Shown in pieces: positions 11,929 to 23,618 of a stretch of 64,000 bases of DNA. The position numbers were made by a program, and so were the translations under genes. The DNA is from Boletus sp. NGJ. Its lineage: Eukaryota > Basidiomycota > Agaricomycetes > Boletales > Boletaceae. Positions within the stretch are counted from its first letter, which is position 1; each line of letters opens with the position of its first letter. The notes below the pieces were generated by a model. That model ran no database searches. It saw only the letters and a program-made list of their open reading frames with translations, and was not told where the DNA came from. The stretch lies in NCBI GenBank assembly GCA_019096195.1, contig JAGTXK010000055.1, forward strand, positions 2,108,001 through 2,172,000, given 5' to 3'.

Positions 11929-12999
11929 TGTATCTGTGTTACATTGGCGCTGTACAATTTCTGCATGCTATCGTATTTGTCACTATACGTCCCTGTCCAT
12001 AAATCCTACAGCAAAACTTCAGTCGAGTTCCGATGATGTACGCTATAATAAAGAATGTAGGTCACGGACATAGTGCCGAGGTAGAAGGCAGAAGAATATC
12101 AGTGAGATGGGACGAGTCAATAATCCAACTGGGCACACGTCAGAAGTGGCCTACCGGCTGCGAGCACCGTCATCAACTCGACCCCGGCCCCAACAGGTGT
12201 CGTATAGTATCAGACTAGGGCTCAACAAACTCCCTTATACAGTCATACCTTGAAGTCAGTGGCCACTCCAACGTGGGATAGCAGACTCGTAATCTGACTC
12301 ACCGCACGAGATATTACTCACTACACGACTGGGAAAATTTAGGCAACCAAGGTGAGTTTTGTGTAAAAGCCGGTCTCCTTGAACCAGCTTAGATCTCGAT
12401 TGAACAGTTTCGTCGCCATGAAGGTCAGGAATATCAGAGAGAAGGAAATGACTAACCACGGCCACAAGGCGTATGTTTTGTTGGATGTGCAATGCGGGCT
12501 ATCGAGGACACTACACTCATGCGGACAACCCTCAAAGAGGATGCCTTTAGCGACGAACGAGCGGAGTAGTCGTGTCGAGTCAAGTTATGGAATATCCCCA
12601 AAGTCCGACGACCATCACCTCACAGCTGGTTGTGTGAGGTCGGATACTCGACAGTCTCGCAGTAATGAGGTCTGGTACGCACCACCTTTCAGATACATCC
12701 ACTGAGGTCAGGAATACAATTGCACACACGCAAGTAATGAACCCCGACGCGTCTTCCCATCATAAACATTGAACCTGCAGCCGAAACAACGAAGGAGCGA
12801 CGGCAGTATTCTGATAGATTGCACAGCGCTGCTTACGACTGCAGGTCAGTCAGAAAGTGAAAAGCTGAGAAGAACACAGTAAAAACCTCTCGTGGACGCG
12901 GAAATTTGATACGTGGCATCTATCCTTATGCGAGAGAATCGATCCACGATGTGATCGGGTCTGGTAGTTGTAAACTGATTATACATTGTTCACTGATGC
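11929..12999. other. Gene-poor interval between CIA2 and the membrane protein gene
   Basis: 1.07 kb. Short open stretches exist on both strands (for example 12256-12492 minus and 12379-12705 plus), but none has a recognisable domain or a consistent exon chain. A patch at about 12207-12240 reads IRLGLNKLPYT on the plus strand and faintly recalls the N-terminal part of a fungal glutathione transferase, with nothing else around it. Nothing firmer seen. Confidence 0.4.
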
Positions 13000-14085
13000 T
13001 CAAGCTGTCGTAACTCCGTCTTCGCAATATTTCTCTGTGCTATCCCTGGGATGAATCGTGGTAGGGCCGTTGGTGAATATACTGCTAGCGGCAATGCTAT
13101 CGAAGGCATCTAGATCTATCGTAGTGAGCTGGGGGGTATCATTTGGAGTGCTGGGTGAGTGAAAGCTGGCAAAGTTCGCGTTTGCATCAGTTGCGGCGTC
13201 GTTGCGGCGGAGTATACGATAGACGAGTGTCACAATAAACAGTGAGTTGCACACAGACAGAGAACAAGCGACCTGCCAGATATACGGTGTGAGAGTTTGG
13301 AATTTGGTGCGACGGAGTCACATACTTGAATGTCAATGGCCACATTAATGAGAGGTGAAATATTAAAAACCTGGCACGCAGCGCGGAAAAAGGATACAAT
13401 AGTGACAAAGATACTGCATGAAAATGCTGCAATGATCAACCGTCGTTGGCGGTACGGCAATTTTACGGAACGCAAGGAATAAATGGGAAGGCTGATGAGT
13501 GTGCAGTCGGAAAGGATGTCTGCTGTATCCCGAGTTAGGATGCGGCAAACGAGCACCAAGAAAGACGTACCAATCAATTCAAATATTGCCACCGAATGTG
13601 TCTGCTCCCCACTTTGTTGACGTAGACTAGTAGACCAGGAGTGGCCAGACACGTATCTCGCCACGAATGCTATCGTCAACGAGAACCATATCAAGATAAA
13701 CAGACCAGCGGTAAAAATCATTGCTCGGCGAAAGTTCCGCGAGGGGGACGTGATGCGCAAGATCGACAATAGAATACTGAGCCTCACCGACCTGCAGGAA
13801 ATGTTAAGCAGATCTTCAAGAGAGGTACAGTGGACGACATACCAGATCACAGTAGGATATGTGAGTGTATATATCCAAAACGAGATCACGGAAGGTCGGC
13901 CAGCTGGATGTGTCGGGTGGATGACCAGTAGACAGAGGGCGGATAACCTTACCTAGTTCAAAATGTGACCAAGAGGTGACCACGCAGATGACACTCCCGA
14001 TCAATGCGACAACTGCATATGCATCCTCCCACCAAAATCTACGTATCGCTACGCGATAAATCACCCTATAAACAGTCAACACCAT
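13000..14085 (-). CDS. Seven-helix membrane protein, fungal rhodopsin-like (PTH11-related) type; 5' end unsettled
   Basis: Integral membrane protein resembling the fungal rhodopsin-like family related to PTH11 receptors. Coding pieces: VYRVIYRVAIRRFWWEDAYA then VVALIGSVICVV (14000-14085), then a long exon (about 13570-13860) with helices SILLSILRIT and FTAGLFILIWFSLTIAFVA, then TADILSDCTLISLPIYSLRS with AAFSCSIFVTIVSFFRA (13340-13525), and a last exon with SLFIVTLVYRILRR and a Ser/Thr-rich cytosolic tail ending at 13000. RRFWWEDAY and the D-x-x-L-x-x-L-P-I pattern are typical of the family. The true start probably lies upstream, since an acceptor TAG precedes the exon at about 14144, but no joining exon could be settled. 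Ligand and role unknown. Confidence 0.6.
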
Positions 14086-14748
14086 GGCTATTGCAGTTAG
14101 AACGCTCGTGAAGACTATGATCGCTTGATAAGTCTGGTACTATGTGCGACTCGATGTACTCGCTCACTTTTAAGGCTCCTCGTAAGAGAGGGAGCAAAGC
14201 TCATTGCCACAGGGTCACTGCGCTGCAAATGAAGGTGAGCAGTCGCTGGATGTTCGTGCCGTGTTGTAGGGTGGTTTGGCAAACGACATGCGACCTTGAA
14301 GCTCAATTTCAATGCTAACCAGCGTCAGTATCGTGTGACCGTGCCATCCGGTTATGGCTGAAAGATGGCATCATGGGAGCGGTAGCTGCTGGTAGCGCTG
14401 ATCCATAATGTTGATCATGGCAGCAGATGGCCAAGGTTCGCTTAGCGATGGTTCCGTTACATAAGTCATTGACCAATGTCGCAGCCAACTGTGGCCGGCG
14501 CACGACGTGAGGTGGACTAGGGCTACAATGATTGGGGGAAGAAAACAAAGCTACAATATATGTAAGTGTGGGCTAGGGATGGCTACATGTTCAGATTGGC
14601 TACACACTGAAGCTAATGAGCAAAGTCAATGGTAGGATAATAAATAGGTATCCTCAGAGGTCCTCTGCGAAGAGCCTCTCACTGGAACGTTAAAAAATGA
14701 GGGTGAGTCGAACGAAAAGGAAGAAGGAACAAGAAAAAGGGTCAAGAT
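14086..14748. other. Interval holding the unresolved 5' end of the membrane protein gene
   Basis: About 660 bases. The bases 14086-14144 probably still code (AIIVFTSVLTAIA lies directly upstream of the called exon). The rest shows short minus-strand open stretches (14115-14312, 14315-14548) without recognisable domains. No repeats or RNA genes seen. Confidence 0.35.
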
Positions 14749-15517
14749 CTAGTCATCGAGCAAAAAATCCCAGTTGATACCGCGATGGATTTCCTCGGAT
14801 TTTTTCGAACCACCAAACATTCGTTTCAATGTCTCCTTTCGGGAGTTCTCGGGTGCATTGGTGTGGACATCCCACATGCGGAATGTCACAGTACCCGCGG
14901 TTTGGACGACCACTTCATCGGCATCCCACTGGTCACAGATATCTTCATATGCATTCAAGCGAACATTTGCCATGATGCGGTTTACGAAACCAGCAGAGTA
15001 CGATGCCCGGCCCGAGTATCGGATGTAACCTTTGAAGTCAGAGGGAAGCCATACGGTGACGCTGGACGTGTTAGCCCGGACCTCCAAATTGAATTTGCAT
15101 CGAGGCACGGGTCGACACTAGTCATCCATGAGATTCCTGCCAGCAACGGCAAAAATCAAGGACTCACAACTTTCAATTTCACGGGAGCGGTGGCAGCAGC
15201 GATGAACATGTTCAAACGGTGGTTCACCGGCTGTTGTCTTGCGCGGTAATGTGGTATAGCAAGAGACATGTCTATGGTTTCTCGCGTCTCCAGGATGAAA
15301 TCCCAGTCACTGGACGCACGGTAGTGGATCTTGTGCGTGCCGCGCGTTACATGCTATAAGATCATGGTCAGTCAAAGCAAAGCACACTGATGCCAATGCA
15401 CGTACCACCATGTCACGGTTTCCGCTTGAGGTTGAGCTCTGCCGATCATTTTAGAACTGGAACGTTCAACATGTGTACAATGCGACTGACCACCGCGGAC
15501 GAGCAATAGCTTGCCAT
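14749..15517 (-). CDS. Small fungal-domain protein, DUF7330-like, copy A
   Basis: Probable protein of an Agaricomycete-expanded, uncharacterised domain family (DUF7330-like by pattern; I could not search). A consistent chain is ATG at 15517 (MASYCSSAV), exon SSTSSGNRDMV, exon HVTRGTHKIHYRASSDWDFI to HRLNMFIAAATAPVKLK, and a last exon with SSVTVWLPSDFKGYIRYSG, MANVRLNAYEDICDQWDADE and TFRMWDVHTNAPEN, ending WDFLLDD at 14749. The pattern of a beta-rich region followed by VxVWLPSDFxG is shared with the next gene upstream. No signal peptide or catalytic motif seen. Function unknown. Splice junctions are canonical, but the short second exon is inferred. Confidence 0.55.
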
Positions 15518-15910
15518 GGCTCGCTCCACAAAGTAAGCGAAAAGCAGGTAAGGTGCAAGAGACAATAGAATGCAAGACGTGCCTTGGGGAACGTGTTAAC
15601 ACACAGAGCAAGGACGGGTTACTTATATAACTGTGTGTTGGACATAAGCGACCGTCGGTAATTAGCCGTGTCTTGTGCCCAAAAAGGCAGGTGTTGTATC
15701 CTCCCATGTGGTCCGGGTCGGCAACATTAATATGGATGCTAAGAGAACACGCCGTTTTAGTTGTTGTGCGTTTCAATTCAACTACTGACTGTAACCTACA
15801 GGCTCAGTTGCGCACGCGGACTGTTGAGTCATGAAACGCCGCATTCAAAAGGTTATAACAACAGTACAACAAAGGTTAGGCGAGCCAGCGCTTCCTTTAA
15901 GAAATTGAAA

Positions 15911-16729
15911 CTACGTGGTACAAAAGATCCGGCGCACATGGCGACCCACGCGTGAGCGGATGTTCTCACTGCCATCATTCCCCGACAACGGCATCACACG
16001 TAGTTCCGTGTTGCCTTCCGCATGGATATATACTTCGTCGTCGTCCTCCAGTACATATGAATCCAATCGTATAAGCCCGTCTCTCATGCGGTCACGAAAC
16101 GCACGGCAATAACGGACCCGTCCCCGAAGGGCTCGGGGAGACCCGTCGTGGTTCCGGACATTGACAACACCGCTAAACAGCGAAGGCAATGTCACTTTCA
16201 CATCAGCTCCACGGGCAAAGATGTACAGACGGAAAAAATGCGTCTCAGCACCGGGGAGCCGATACTACAATGGGAGCGTTTTCATTTTCATATCAATAAC
16301 TGATCCGTCCAGAGCTCAAATGGGTTTCAACTCACCACAGTGGCGCTGACTGGACCAGATAGACTGGACAAATAGATTACCGATTTCGCAAAAGGTGGCA
16401 CATCACATGGTAACGGCGCAAGGAGCACCAGCTTTGCCTTGATGCGTTGTCGCAACGAGGTCGTTTGGAAAATAAACTGATCACCGAACATAGCATCCTG
16501 TTTTCGCGGGAGGAATTGCTCAGTGATGGTTTCGACTTTTTCACCCTGAAACCCGGGATAAGTAGCTGACCCACGCGGTCATGCAGTCAACGGACCTTTA
16601 GTGCGGTGTCTGGCCCAACTGAGAACGTGCTTAAATTACTAAGGAGCTGGAGAGAAGTAGATTCAGCTAAACTTGAGACACTGTGAATCGGGCAGTGCTC
16701 ACTGAAAGAGTTTGCGAGATCCTGCTCAT
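15911..16729 (-). CDS. Small fungal-domain protein, DUF7330-like, copy B
   Basis: Diverged neighbour of the gene at 14749-15517, same strand and same architecture. A Ser/Leu-rich exon (STSLQLLSNLSTF) is followed by EQFLPRKQDAMFGDQFIFQT with RIKAKLVLLAPLPCD, and a last exon DVKVTLPSLFSGVVNVRN to RDGLIRLDSYVLEDDDEVYI, ending IFCTT at 15911. DVKVTLPSLFSG corresponds to SVTVWLPSDFKG of copy A. It differs in lacking the WDFLLDD end. The 5' end is uncertain: an ATG at 16729 (MSRISQ) is plausible, but the junction to the second exon is not in clean phase. Function unknown. Confidence 0.45.
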
Positions 16730-17259
16730 ATCGTTGGATGATTCGAAGCTACTGATGAGTCTGAGTCGTTTTGACCCGATAGCGGGTTATATACTGCTTT
16801 CGCCACTCGCCAAAGCGCCATAGTAGTATCCGATGGAACAATGCAATTGAACACTCGCCCCAACGATGTGCGATGTGGATGGACATTTGCTTACGTGAGG
16901 GCACAATGCTCCCAGTGATTTGCCAAGCGAGGTCAGACAATGCAAACCGGGAGGTGCCTTATGGTGCGTTTGACAGTGGCTAAGATGGCATACTGTGGTG
17001 CTGAAATTATTCATGAGTTTGAGTAGAAACTGCCAGAGCTCGAGGAGCAAGATTTCACCAGTGGTGTAGACATTGCCAAAGTTATAGAAAATCTCACAAA
17101 GGAACAATTATTGCTCACTGGACAGCTTGCTTTGTCGGCAGTACGCTTCAAATCACGGAGATAAAGCGATGCTGTACTCAAAAACAGTGGCGTTATCATA
17201 TAAAACCCCCATTATTTCAATTTGCGACGTGAGGGACAACGGACGTGTAAACCAATAGC
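16730..17259. other. Interval without a supported gene
   Basis: 530 bases between the 5' end of copy B and the stop of RAD18. Minus-strand open stretches at 16787-17107 and 17011-17199 overlap, and a GTGAGC donor lies within them, but no chain of exons could be made that keeps one frame. It may hold the promoter and 5' leader of copy B. Confidence 0.35.
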
Positions 17260-18817
17260 CTAGAGATATTCTTCATCACTGTCTTCAACTACTCCTTCCC
17301 GAGAGACATCACCTGATACTGGACGATTAGATGCCCTCCGACGGACTTCCTCGACAAGTCTAGTAAATTCCTCTTTGTGTGAAGCCTCATTGTTGCTAAT
17401 CAGTCGAGTCTTAATGATACGCAAACCAAACTCACTTCATAGGCAGAGGTATCTTCGACTACATATTTGGATTCCTTCTGGCCCCCCTCCCATGTTCTCA
17501 ACTCGAGACGTAACTCCGGTAGAGTCTTACGACCCGTAGTCTTGTCAAGATTGGCATTATACATCATAACCCACCTAATCAGAGGGTTGAGTCTGACAAA
17601 AGTGCTCGGAAACAGAGACTACCTTCTGTGTCTAACAATCCGTGTGTTTCGGTCCCCACTTAGAGGCAGTTGTTGGGAGGATAAGAGTTCTCTTAGGGCC
17701 TTATCCTTCAGTACGTCGTACGAGACCTTCGGTAATTTTTCCATTGTGTCATCTGAACCACTTCATGTCAGAGCCAGAATTGAGTTTCGGCTTGATTATC
17801 AAGGACCACCGATCACCTGTTATCCTTATTTTTGCCTTTCTTCGACTTGCTACCAAGGAGCTTCGACCACTCAGTTTTTGCGTTCGGGTTCGAGGGGTTT
17901 GCTTTAGCGTGCGGTTTCCGACCGCAATCCGGTCCGTCCATGTGAGTATTGATCACTTGATATTCTACAGAGTCGCCGCATATAGGACATTGTACAAGTG
18001 AATCGGCTGGATAATAACCGACGATGAGGAAAATCGAGAAGCATGAACACACTCACGTTGCAATGACAAGAATTCCTCCTCTCTTGGATCCGATGATGGC
18101 TCCATATCTGTCTGCCGCCGAGATGCTTCCCTCGCGCTCTTCGCTTGGAGTGGTGACGAGTCCGCAATATCACTCGATTCGTTTGTATTCGAAGGCCCTG
18201 CTACGCACACAACGTCAGAGTCCGGACTCTGGGAGACTTCTGTATGCCTGCGTTTCCGCCCATTCTGGACGGGCGTCCTAAATCGACGCGGAGTTCTGTC
18301 ATAGCTCGAGTTCTGCCTAACATCTGCTTTCGGCCCTTCCTCTCGAGAAAGACGAAGAATGTTCAACCTAGGGGGTTCATCAATGAACAAGCAACCGGCC
18401 AACAGACGGAGGATTTCGTACCGCGCTGTTTTCCAAGCCGAGACGACCTCCTCGAGGGCTGGGTTTACCCTGAAGTGTGCTTCCGTGGCAGATTTGCGAC
18501 AACTTGGACATTCCGGTTCTCTCACGATGTGTTCTCGTATGCACTGGTACAGCATCTTTCAGCCTATTCACGTCGGAAAAGACGTCATCGCGCACCAATG
18601 AACAAAAGCAATGGCCACAGGCAAGTGAGATGGGTGCGTCGAAAAATTCACCACATATTGTGCATCGAAAGCTGCCGTCTAGCTGACGGAGGTCAGTTGC
18701 TGCGAAGTCGGTTGGGTCTGGTATGTCCTGCGCGAGGAGTACTTGTACATTGTTCGTGGGCATGCTAGCGCTGAAGTCAGAAAATACAATTGCAAGGTGA
18801 GACGCGTTCTGTGACAT
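17260..18817 (-). CDS. RAD18: RAD18, postreplication-repair E3 ubiquitin ligase
   Basis: RING ligase that, with Rad6, monoubiquitinates PCNA at stalled forks. Domains in order: RING CTICGEFFDAPISLACGHCF, continued after an intron as CIREHIVREPECPSCR (about residues 48-90); a basic, Ser-rich linker with the likely nuclear signal GRKRRH; UBZ4 zinc finger VQCPICGDSVEYQVINTHMD then GPDC (about 17940-17990); SAP domain KLPKVSYDVLKDKALRELLS; and the C-terminal Rad6-binding region VMMYNANLDKTTGRKTLPEL, ending DSDEEYL at TAG 17260. All zinc ligands are present. Start 18817 gives a 17-residue leader; the inner ATG at about 18763 (MPTNNVQVLL) fits fungal relatives equally well. The upstream neighbour is 85 bases away on the same strand. 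Confidence 0.92.
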
Positions 18818-18902
18818 CGTGACTGGACGCGGCGTGTCACACGACTAATAAGATAAGATGCAGTGATGGTACAATGCCATTACGATAAATTACATTAATT
18901 GT

Positions 18903-20372
18903 TCATACATTTCCCTCAAAGTCGTATTGTTCTCGCACGTCTTCCGTCTCGGCAACACCACGAAGTAGGGGATCCAGGGACGCCAGCTCATCCTTGATGC
19001 CGTTCCGCGCGACCGTATCAAGTTCTTTTAATAGAATGGACGTTATTTTCTGTGGGGCGTCAACCACCGGAGTCAGCAAGATAGCCGTTGTAGAACTCAC
19101 CTTGAATTTTGTATCTACTTTCAGTAAGGTATCACCCAACCCCGCGGTCCAGCTTGTAGGCGGGCTTCCGAGGCCAGTTCCATAATTCTGGCCGGGAACT
19201 TGGACATTTGCAATTCCCCACAAACTGCCATCGCTCTCCTCCAAGGGCTTCGGAGTCGTGTCTTGATTTGAGAACAAGTATGACACTCCTGGATGCGGCG
19301 CGAGCAGTCCCAGAGGCCCCATCATATGCTGACCAGAATTCGAGAATGCAGAGGGACCGAGAATACGGGAGATCTTATTGTACACTTCAGAAAGCACGTC
19401 CAGAAGGGACAATAATGTTTGATGGTAATCCAGGGGAAAGGGCTGTCGGAGATCAATTCAATGTCAATCATTTACCGTAGGGTCCGACGTACTATATGGG
19501 GTGAAACAAGGTAGGAGGCTTCTGACGCGTCCGAATATGCCACGGTATATTCAGCGAAACCGCCGGCAGCTTGTCGTTTTGCCACCTTGGACCGGAATAA
19601 TCGCTACAGTATGAGGTCAGAAGGATGCTGTGGTGGTATAGTAGATGTGCTATACATATTTTGGTTTATCAGGCTCTTCTTTGGCTTGGTCATATTCGTT
19701 CATAGTGTTGAGCAAACCGCGAAGGTAGTCATGTGCTTGGGGAATATCCAGCAGGTTGGAAAGGGACATCGCCAGGATGGTGAAGCGATGTGTCCTACGA
19801 CATTTCCCGAACGACGGTCAAAACAATCCGCAAAAAAGTAACTATCGTACACACCGTTTCCTCATAGCGAGGTTATTGAACACCCTGTCAAGTTCGCTGC
19901 GGGACATCATGATCGTATGGAACCAGTGACTCCGGCTGAACCGTGGACTCAGCACATATCCATATCAGTTGTTAAAAGAGAGACCGACGCACCCTTCGTG
20001 TACGTTGCGCATGTATGTCAGGGTGATGATTCGTTTCTGAACTAGATCCCGGAGATACTCGACGGAGGTGCCTTGGGCAATGGCGGGTGTACCGTTTGCA
20101 ACCAACGTAGCTGTCGACGACAACGTATCCGAGTGCACAGACTGCCCATCCCACTCTCTTCCTGGGGTAGTGCTCGCAGATGGTGTTTGGACCGCTGCCG
20201 CATAGGCTGCGCTGGTAGCGGAGGAAATGCTACCTCCGGGAGTTGGACTGCTGGCTGGAGGCTTGAAGGAGGACAGCAAGTTTTGCGCGGAGCTCTTCCT
20301 GCGCATCGTCGGGCGGGGAATGTCAGACATTGGTGGACTTGCGAGAGGCAGAGCTGGTGGGAAACCAGCCAT
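18903..20372 (-). CDS. Conserved fungal protein of unknown function
   Basis: Multi-exon gene with no domain I can name. Exon 1 (about 20000-20372) encodes a Pro/Ser-rich leader with RRKSSAQNLLSSFKPP, then a conserved-looking helix SVEYLRDLVQKRIITLTYMR. Joined exons continue NVHEG-RSHWFHTIMMSRSELDRV, FTILAMSLSNLLDIPQAHDY with LRGLLNTMNEYDQAKE, a short exon FAEYTVAYSDASEAS, then LLSLLDVLSEVYNKISRILG (19350-19412) and a C-terminal half ending YDFEGNV at 18903. Hydrophobic heptads suggest an all-helical cytosolic protein. Junctions are canonical GT-AG in consistent phase. It is divergent with NTF2 (163 bases between starts) and in tandem with RAD18. A scaffold or vesicle-trafficking role would be a guess. 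Confidence 0.65.
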
Positions 20373-20535
20373 ATGGGGTCAGTGTCGGTTGCAAGTGGGA
20401 AAGAACGAACTTTCGAGCACACGAAAGTGTCAATCCTGATGATAATGTCCGAATCGGGTTATGTAGAGACATTGTTTCACTTTCTACGCTTTCTGCCGAC
20501 TTCACCATCAAGTTTCTCGCTCATCAATTCATCCG
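20373..20535. promoter_or_regulatory. Shared upstream region of NTF2 and the 18903-20372 gene
   Basis: 163 bases between divergent start codons, without a visible TATA box. Bidirectional promoter inferred. Confidence 0.4.
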
Positions 20536-21109
20536 ATGGACCCATCCGAGATTGCCAAGCAGTTCACTAGTTTTTACTATACAACATTCGACACCGATCG
20601 GTCCCAGCTGGCTCCTCTATATGTACGCCCATCGAACGAAACCAGCGCGATCCGGGTTGATCTGACGACTGTGTAGCGTACAGAGTCAATGCTCACATTT
20701 GAGCAAGCCCAAATTCTAGGAGCACCAGCCATCGTCGAGAAACTTACCGTAACTATTTGCTTTTTAGGTGTTCCTCTGGTGCTGATCACGCCATAGTCAC
20801 TGCCTTTCACCAAGGTTCGACACAACGTGTCGACTATCGACGCCCAGCCCTCTGTATCTCGTGGAGCTATCATCGTCAGCGTGACTGGTTACTTGTTGGT
20901 GTGTTGCCTTGTTCAAGCTCCTACCTTGGCTTACGCGAAACAGGTCGACGATGAACCCAATCCTCTCAGCTTCAGTCAAGTATTTCAGCTAGTTAACGAG
21001 GGCACCACTTATTATGTGTACGTATCTTGGCTTTGATTATCAGCGCGTACCAAGATGACTGACGGGTTTTACCAGCTTCAACGACATCTTCCGTCTGAAT
21101 GTCGGTTAA
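20536..21109 (+). CDS. NTF2: NTF2, nuclear transport factor 2
   Basis: Carrier that returns RanGDP to the nucleus and binds FxFG nucleoporins at the pore. Five exons join in frame to about 124 residues, the normal family length: MDPSEIAKQFTSFYYTTFDT, SQLAPLY, RTESMLTFEQAQILGAPAIV, SLPFTKVRHNVSTIDAQPS, GAIIVSVTGYLLV, VDDEPNPLSFSQVFQLVNEG and FNDIFRLNVG, ending at TAA 21107. The pocket and hydrophobic patch residues typical of NTF2 are kept. Introns are about 20623-20678, 20750-20807, 20901-20943 and 21018-21075. Start chosen by homology; the family begins MSxxFExIAxQFxxxYY. Confidence 0.95.
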
Positions 21110-21450
21110 TTCGGTGATCTTCACCTGCATCGATTACAGTAGAACGGAGAAGGGCCAAGACACTTTGGAGAGCGGATCGTATGTGTATATTTTATCCCCA
21201 ATGTCCATGTGTTTGCAAGTGTAGTGATTAGACTACACTCTTTCATCACCTGAGCGTGGTTCCATCCCAATGCTCGTCCGAGCATGTACGCGCACCTAAC
21301 TCTAAGTTGTACCATGGTTGTAATGGCTGTGCATGGCTGATCTTCTCATGATGCAGTGGTAAAAAAGGACAGTAGCTCTACAAGAAGCGAAACGCAAAAG
21401 TCCATCCAATACATCGCGTTGCATTGATGCCAATCCAAACATGTTGCACC
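21110..21450. other. Convergent interval between NTF2 and laccase
   Basis: 341 bases between two converging stop codons. Probably holds both 3' untranslated regions. Open stretches on the minus strand (21121-21315) show nothing recognisable. Confidence 0.4.
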
Positions 21451-23618
21451 TCACTCGCATAGTTCATTCCAGTCGTCTGAGTTCCGGCGGTCAAGCAAGG
21501 ACAAGGAAGAGGAGGAAGGACTCTTACTCGGGATAACCTGGCTTTCCTGAATGGTTGCCTCAGGCGGAGCCTCTGCCATAACAGCAGCAAAGCCACTGAA
21601 CAACGGCAGGATCAGTAACAATAGAAGCTCTAATCGATCTGCATTCATGGCAACATACTTGTGCAAGTGGAAATTCGTGTGACTGCGACAACATTCATCC
21701 GGTTCAGCGGATCAGAAAATTTGTTTCAGCGGGAGTAACTCGCCAGTGTATAAACCATGGACCGGGGTTATCGGTGACGAAGCGAATTGTCACGTTATCC
21801 TTGATTGCCTGGGACCCAATGGAAACGGTGTCCCTCCTGACGGGGTTCACAAAGTTGAACCTCTGGCTTCCAGGAGCTCTGATGACATCAAACGTGTGCT
21901 ATAGATTACATTCAACCCAATGGTTTGCATGGCAAAGCTCTTGAGATTACGGTGAAGATGACTCACGCCGTGAAGGTGAAGAGCATGCTGTCGAGTGATA
22001 CCTTTGTAAGTGACGTCGAAAGGTTGTAATGAACACTCACGGGTCCGCCGAGCGCACCACCTGCTGTAAGTTCAGTGGCGGGAACGCTGAGCTCGATCAC
22101 CTTACCACGTGGAAGGTCGTAGACACTACCACTTGGGAGCAGCTGCGACGGGTGCCAAGCGCCACGCAGGATCTGTAAGAGCACGGGCAATGGCGGGTCT
22201 GTGTAGGTTACTCCATTGATCGTGTAATGGTGATCTACAAGTCCGGGCGTGAGATTGATATTCATATCTGCTTTGCCTGGCTCCGGGGACACCAGGCGCG
22301 CCAGGTGCGATCAATGGGTGAATATTACTCTCGTCGTAGGGAAGCACATATGGCCCGTGCTCTGTTGTCGGTTCTTGCTCTGTTGCACCATTATACCTTA
22401 GGATGGCAGAACTTTGTCCGCCATCAAACGTTTTGTTGGGATGGCTAGGTAGTGCACGAATCCAATAATTTCCCAAGGTTTGGTTTGCAGTTACCACCAC
22501 GGAATAGCGTTGGCCGGCGAATACTGACAGCGAGTCGACAACTAGGGGTTCCGTCTCAATACCGTCCGTTTCAATGACTGTCATCGCATGCCCATCGATG
22601 GTGAAATTAAACCACGGGTCGCACGAAGCCCCAATTATGCGGAAGCGATACCGTTTGCCCTGCTCGACGTTGATAACGCTGAGCGGGGACATCGGCCCAC
22701 CAGCATACCGTCCACGACCGTTTATTAGCGTGGAGTTCGCCGTGTATGGAGGCAGGTCCATTTTCGGACTGGGTATATGATACCTGTAAAAAGTGAGCTT
22801 GGCATGTAGAGTGAAAGCATCACATCCCGCACCAGTCGGCAAGGGTGATAACGGTGTTCTCTGGTAAGTCAATGAGCGTCTTGTCCAGACTGTCGCAGAT
22901 GAAACACGTACCATCATCAACATCATACAAATGTCTATGTGGGTCTTCGGAATCATATATTACCAGTGCTCCTCTGAGACCGTCACAATACTGAGATGAA
23001 AAATGTGAATGGTACCAGTATGTCCCAGATTGAGTTTGTGCGTTGAATTGGTGCAAAAAGCTTTTATGCGGCTTGATGGGACACTGTGTCACTCCCGTAA
23101 CGCCATCAGCCCAGTTAGACTTTTTCTGGTAAATACCATGCCAGTGCTGTTGGAATTTCAGAGCCAAACATAGAGGTATGTTTTGGACACACGAACAACA
23201 CTCGTAGATGTGTCCATTGTAGTGTCATGAAGGTGATTTGCCACGTTGATTTTGAAGTCATCACCCTGAAGAAACCTCGGAACCAGTAATACACGACATC
23301 ACAGAAAGACTTCACCTTCTCAGCGATGATCAGCGGTCCCGGAAAGGTTCCCCCAGCGAGTGCAGTCCTTGAGGATGTCAGTACAAAACGGCAAGCCAAA
23401 GTAACCCAACCCAACGATCGAGGAAAACCATCAGGAGCGATGACCTTATTGACAATGTTCAACTGCGCGACGGGGCCGAGAACAAAATTTTCACTCTGGA
23501 GCGAGGCCCTCTCTTGGTGGAACTCCGGCGTAGCAAAGACAGACAGTATAAATGAGTAGACCAGAGCGAACACAAGAGCATGGTGAGGAATAGTGCGCAA
23601 GCTGGCGTATATGGGCAT
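21451..23618 (-). CDS. Laccase (secreted multicopper oxidase)
   Basis: Secreted blue copper oxidase that oxidises phenols with reduction of O2 to water. Start at 23618 gives a clear signal peptide ([18 protein letters not shown]). All four copper-binding segments are present: [46 protein letters not shown] and HCHTNFHL. Central cupredoxin stretches include [20 protein letters not shown] and [20 protein letters not shown]. Many short introns interrupt the gene; most are canonical. The codon of the T1 cysteine is split by a GC-AG intron (21683-21743), and a further intron precedes [15 protein letters not shown] near the C-terminus. The HALHLHGH form is slightly unusual (HPFHLHGH is common). Two or three middle junctions (22280-22330 and 23230-23330) were not fully settled. 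No other lignin-active gene is nearby. Confidence 0.9.
21683..21743 (-). other. GC-AG intron splitting the T1-copper cysteine codon of the laccase
   Basis: On the coding strand the exon ends TTTATACACTG, the intron starts GCGAGT and ends GTCGCAG, and the next exon starts TCACACG. The join gives I-H-C-H-T-N-F-H-L. No GT donor nearby yields the conserved HCH motif. Confidence 0.65.

Noticed and set aside
12180-12720. Possible remnant of a glutathione transferase (IRLGLNKLPYT at about 12207-12240)
   Set aside because: Only about eleven residues resemble the family; the rest of the domain could not be found in any frame nearby.
17011-17199. Possible small gene between RAD18 and the DUF7330-like copy B
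   Set aside because: Splice-like signals are present but no exon chain stays in frame.
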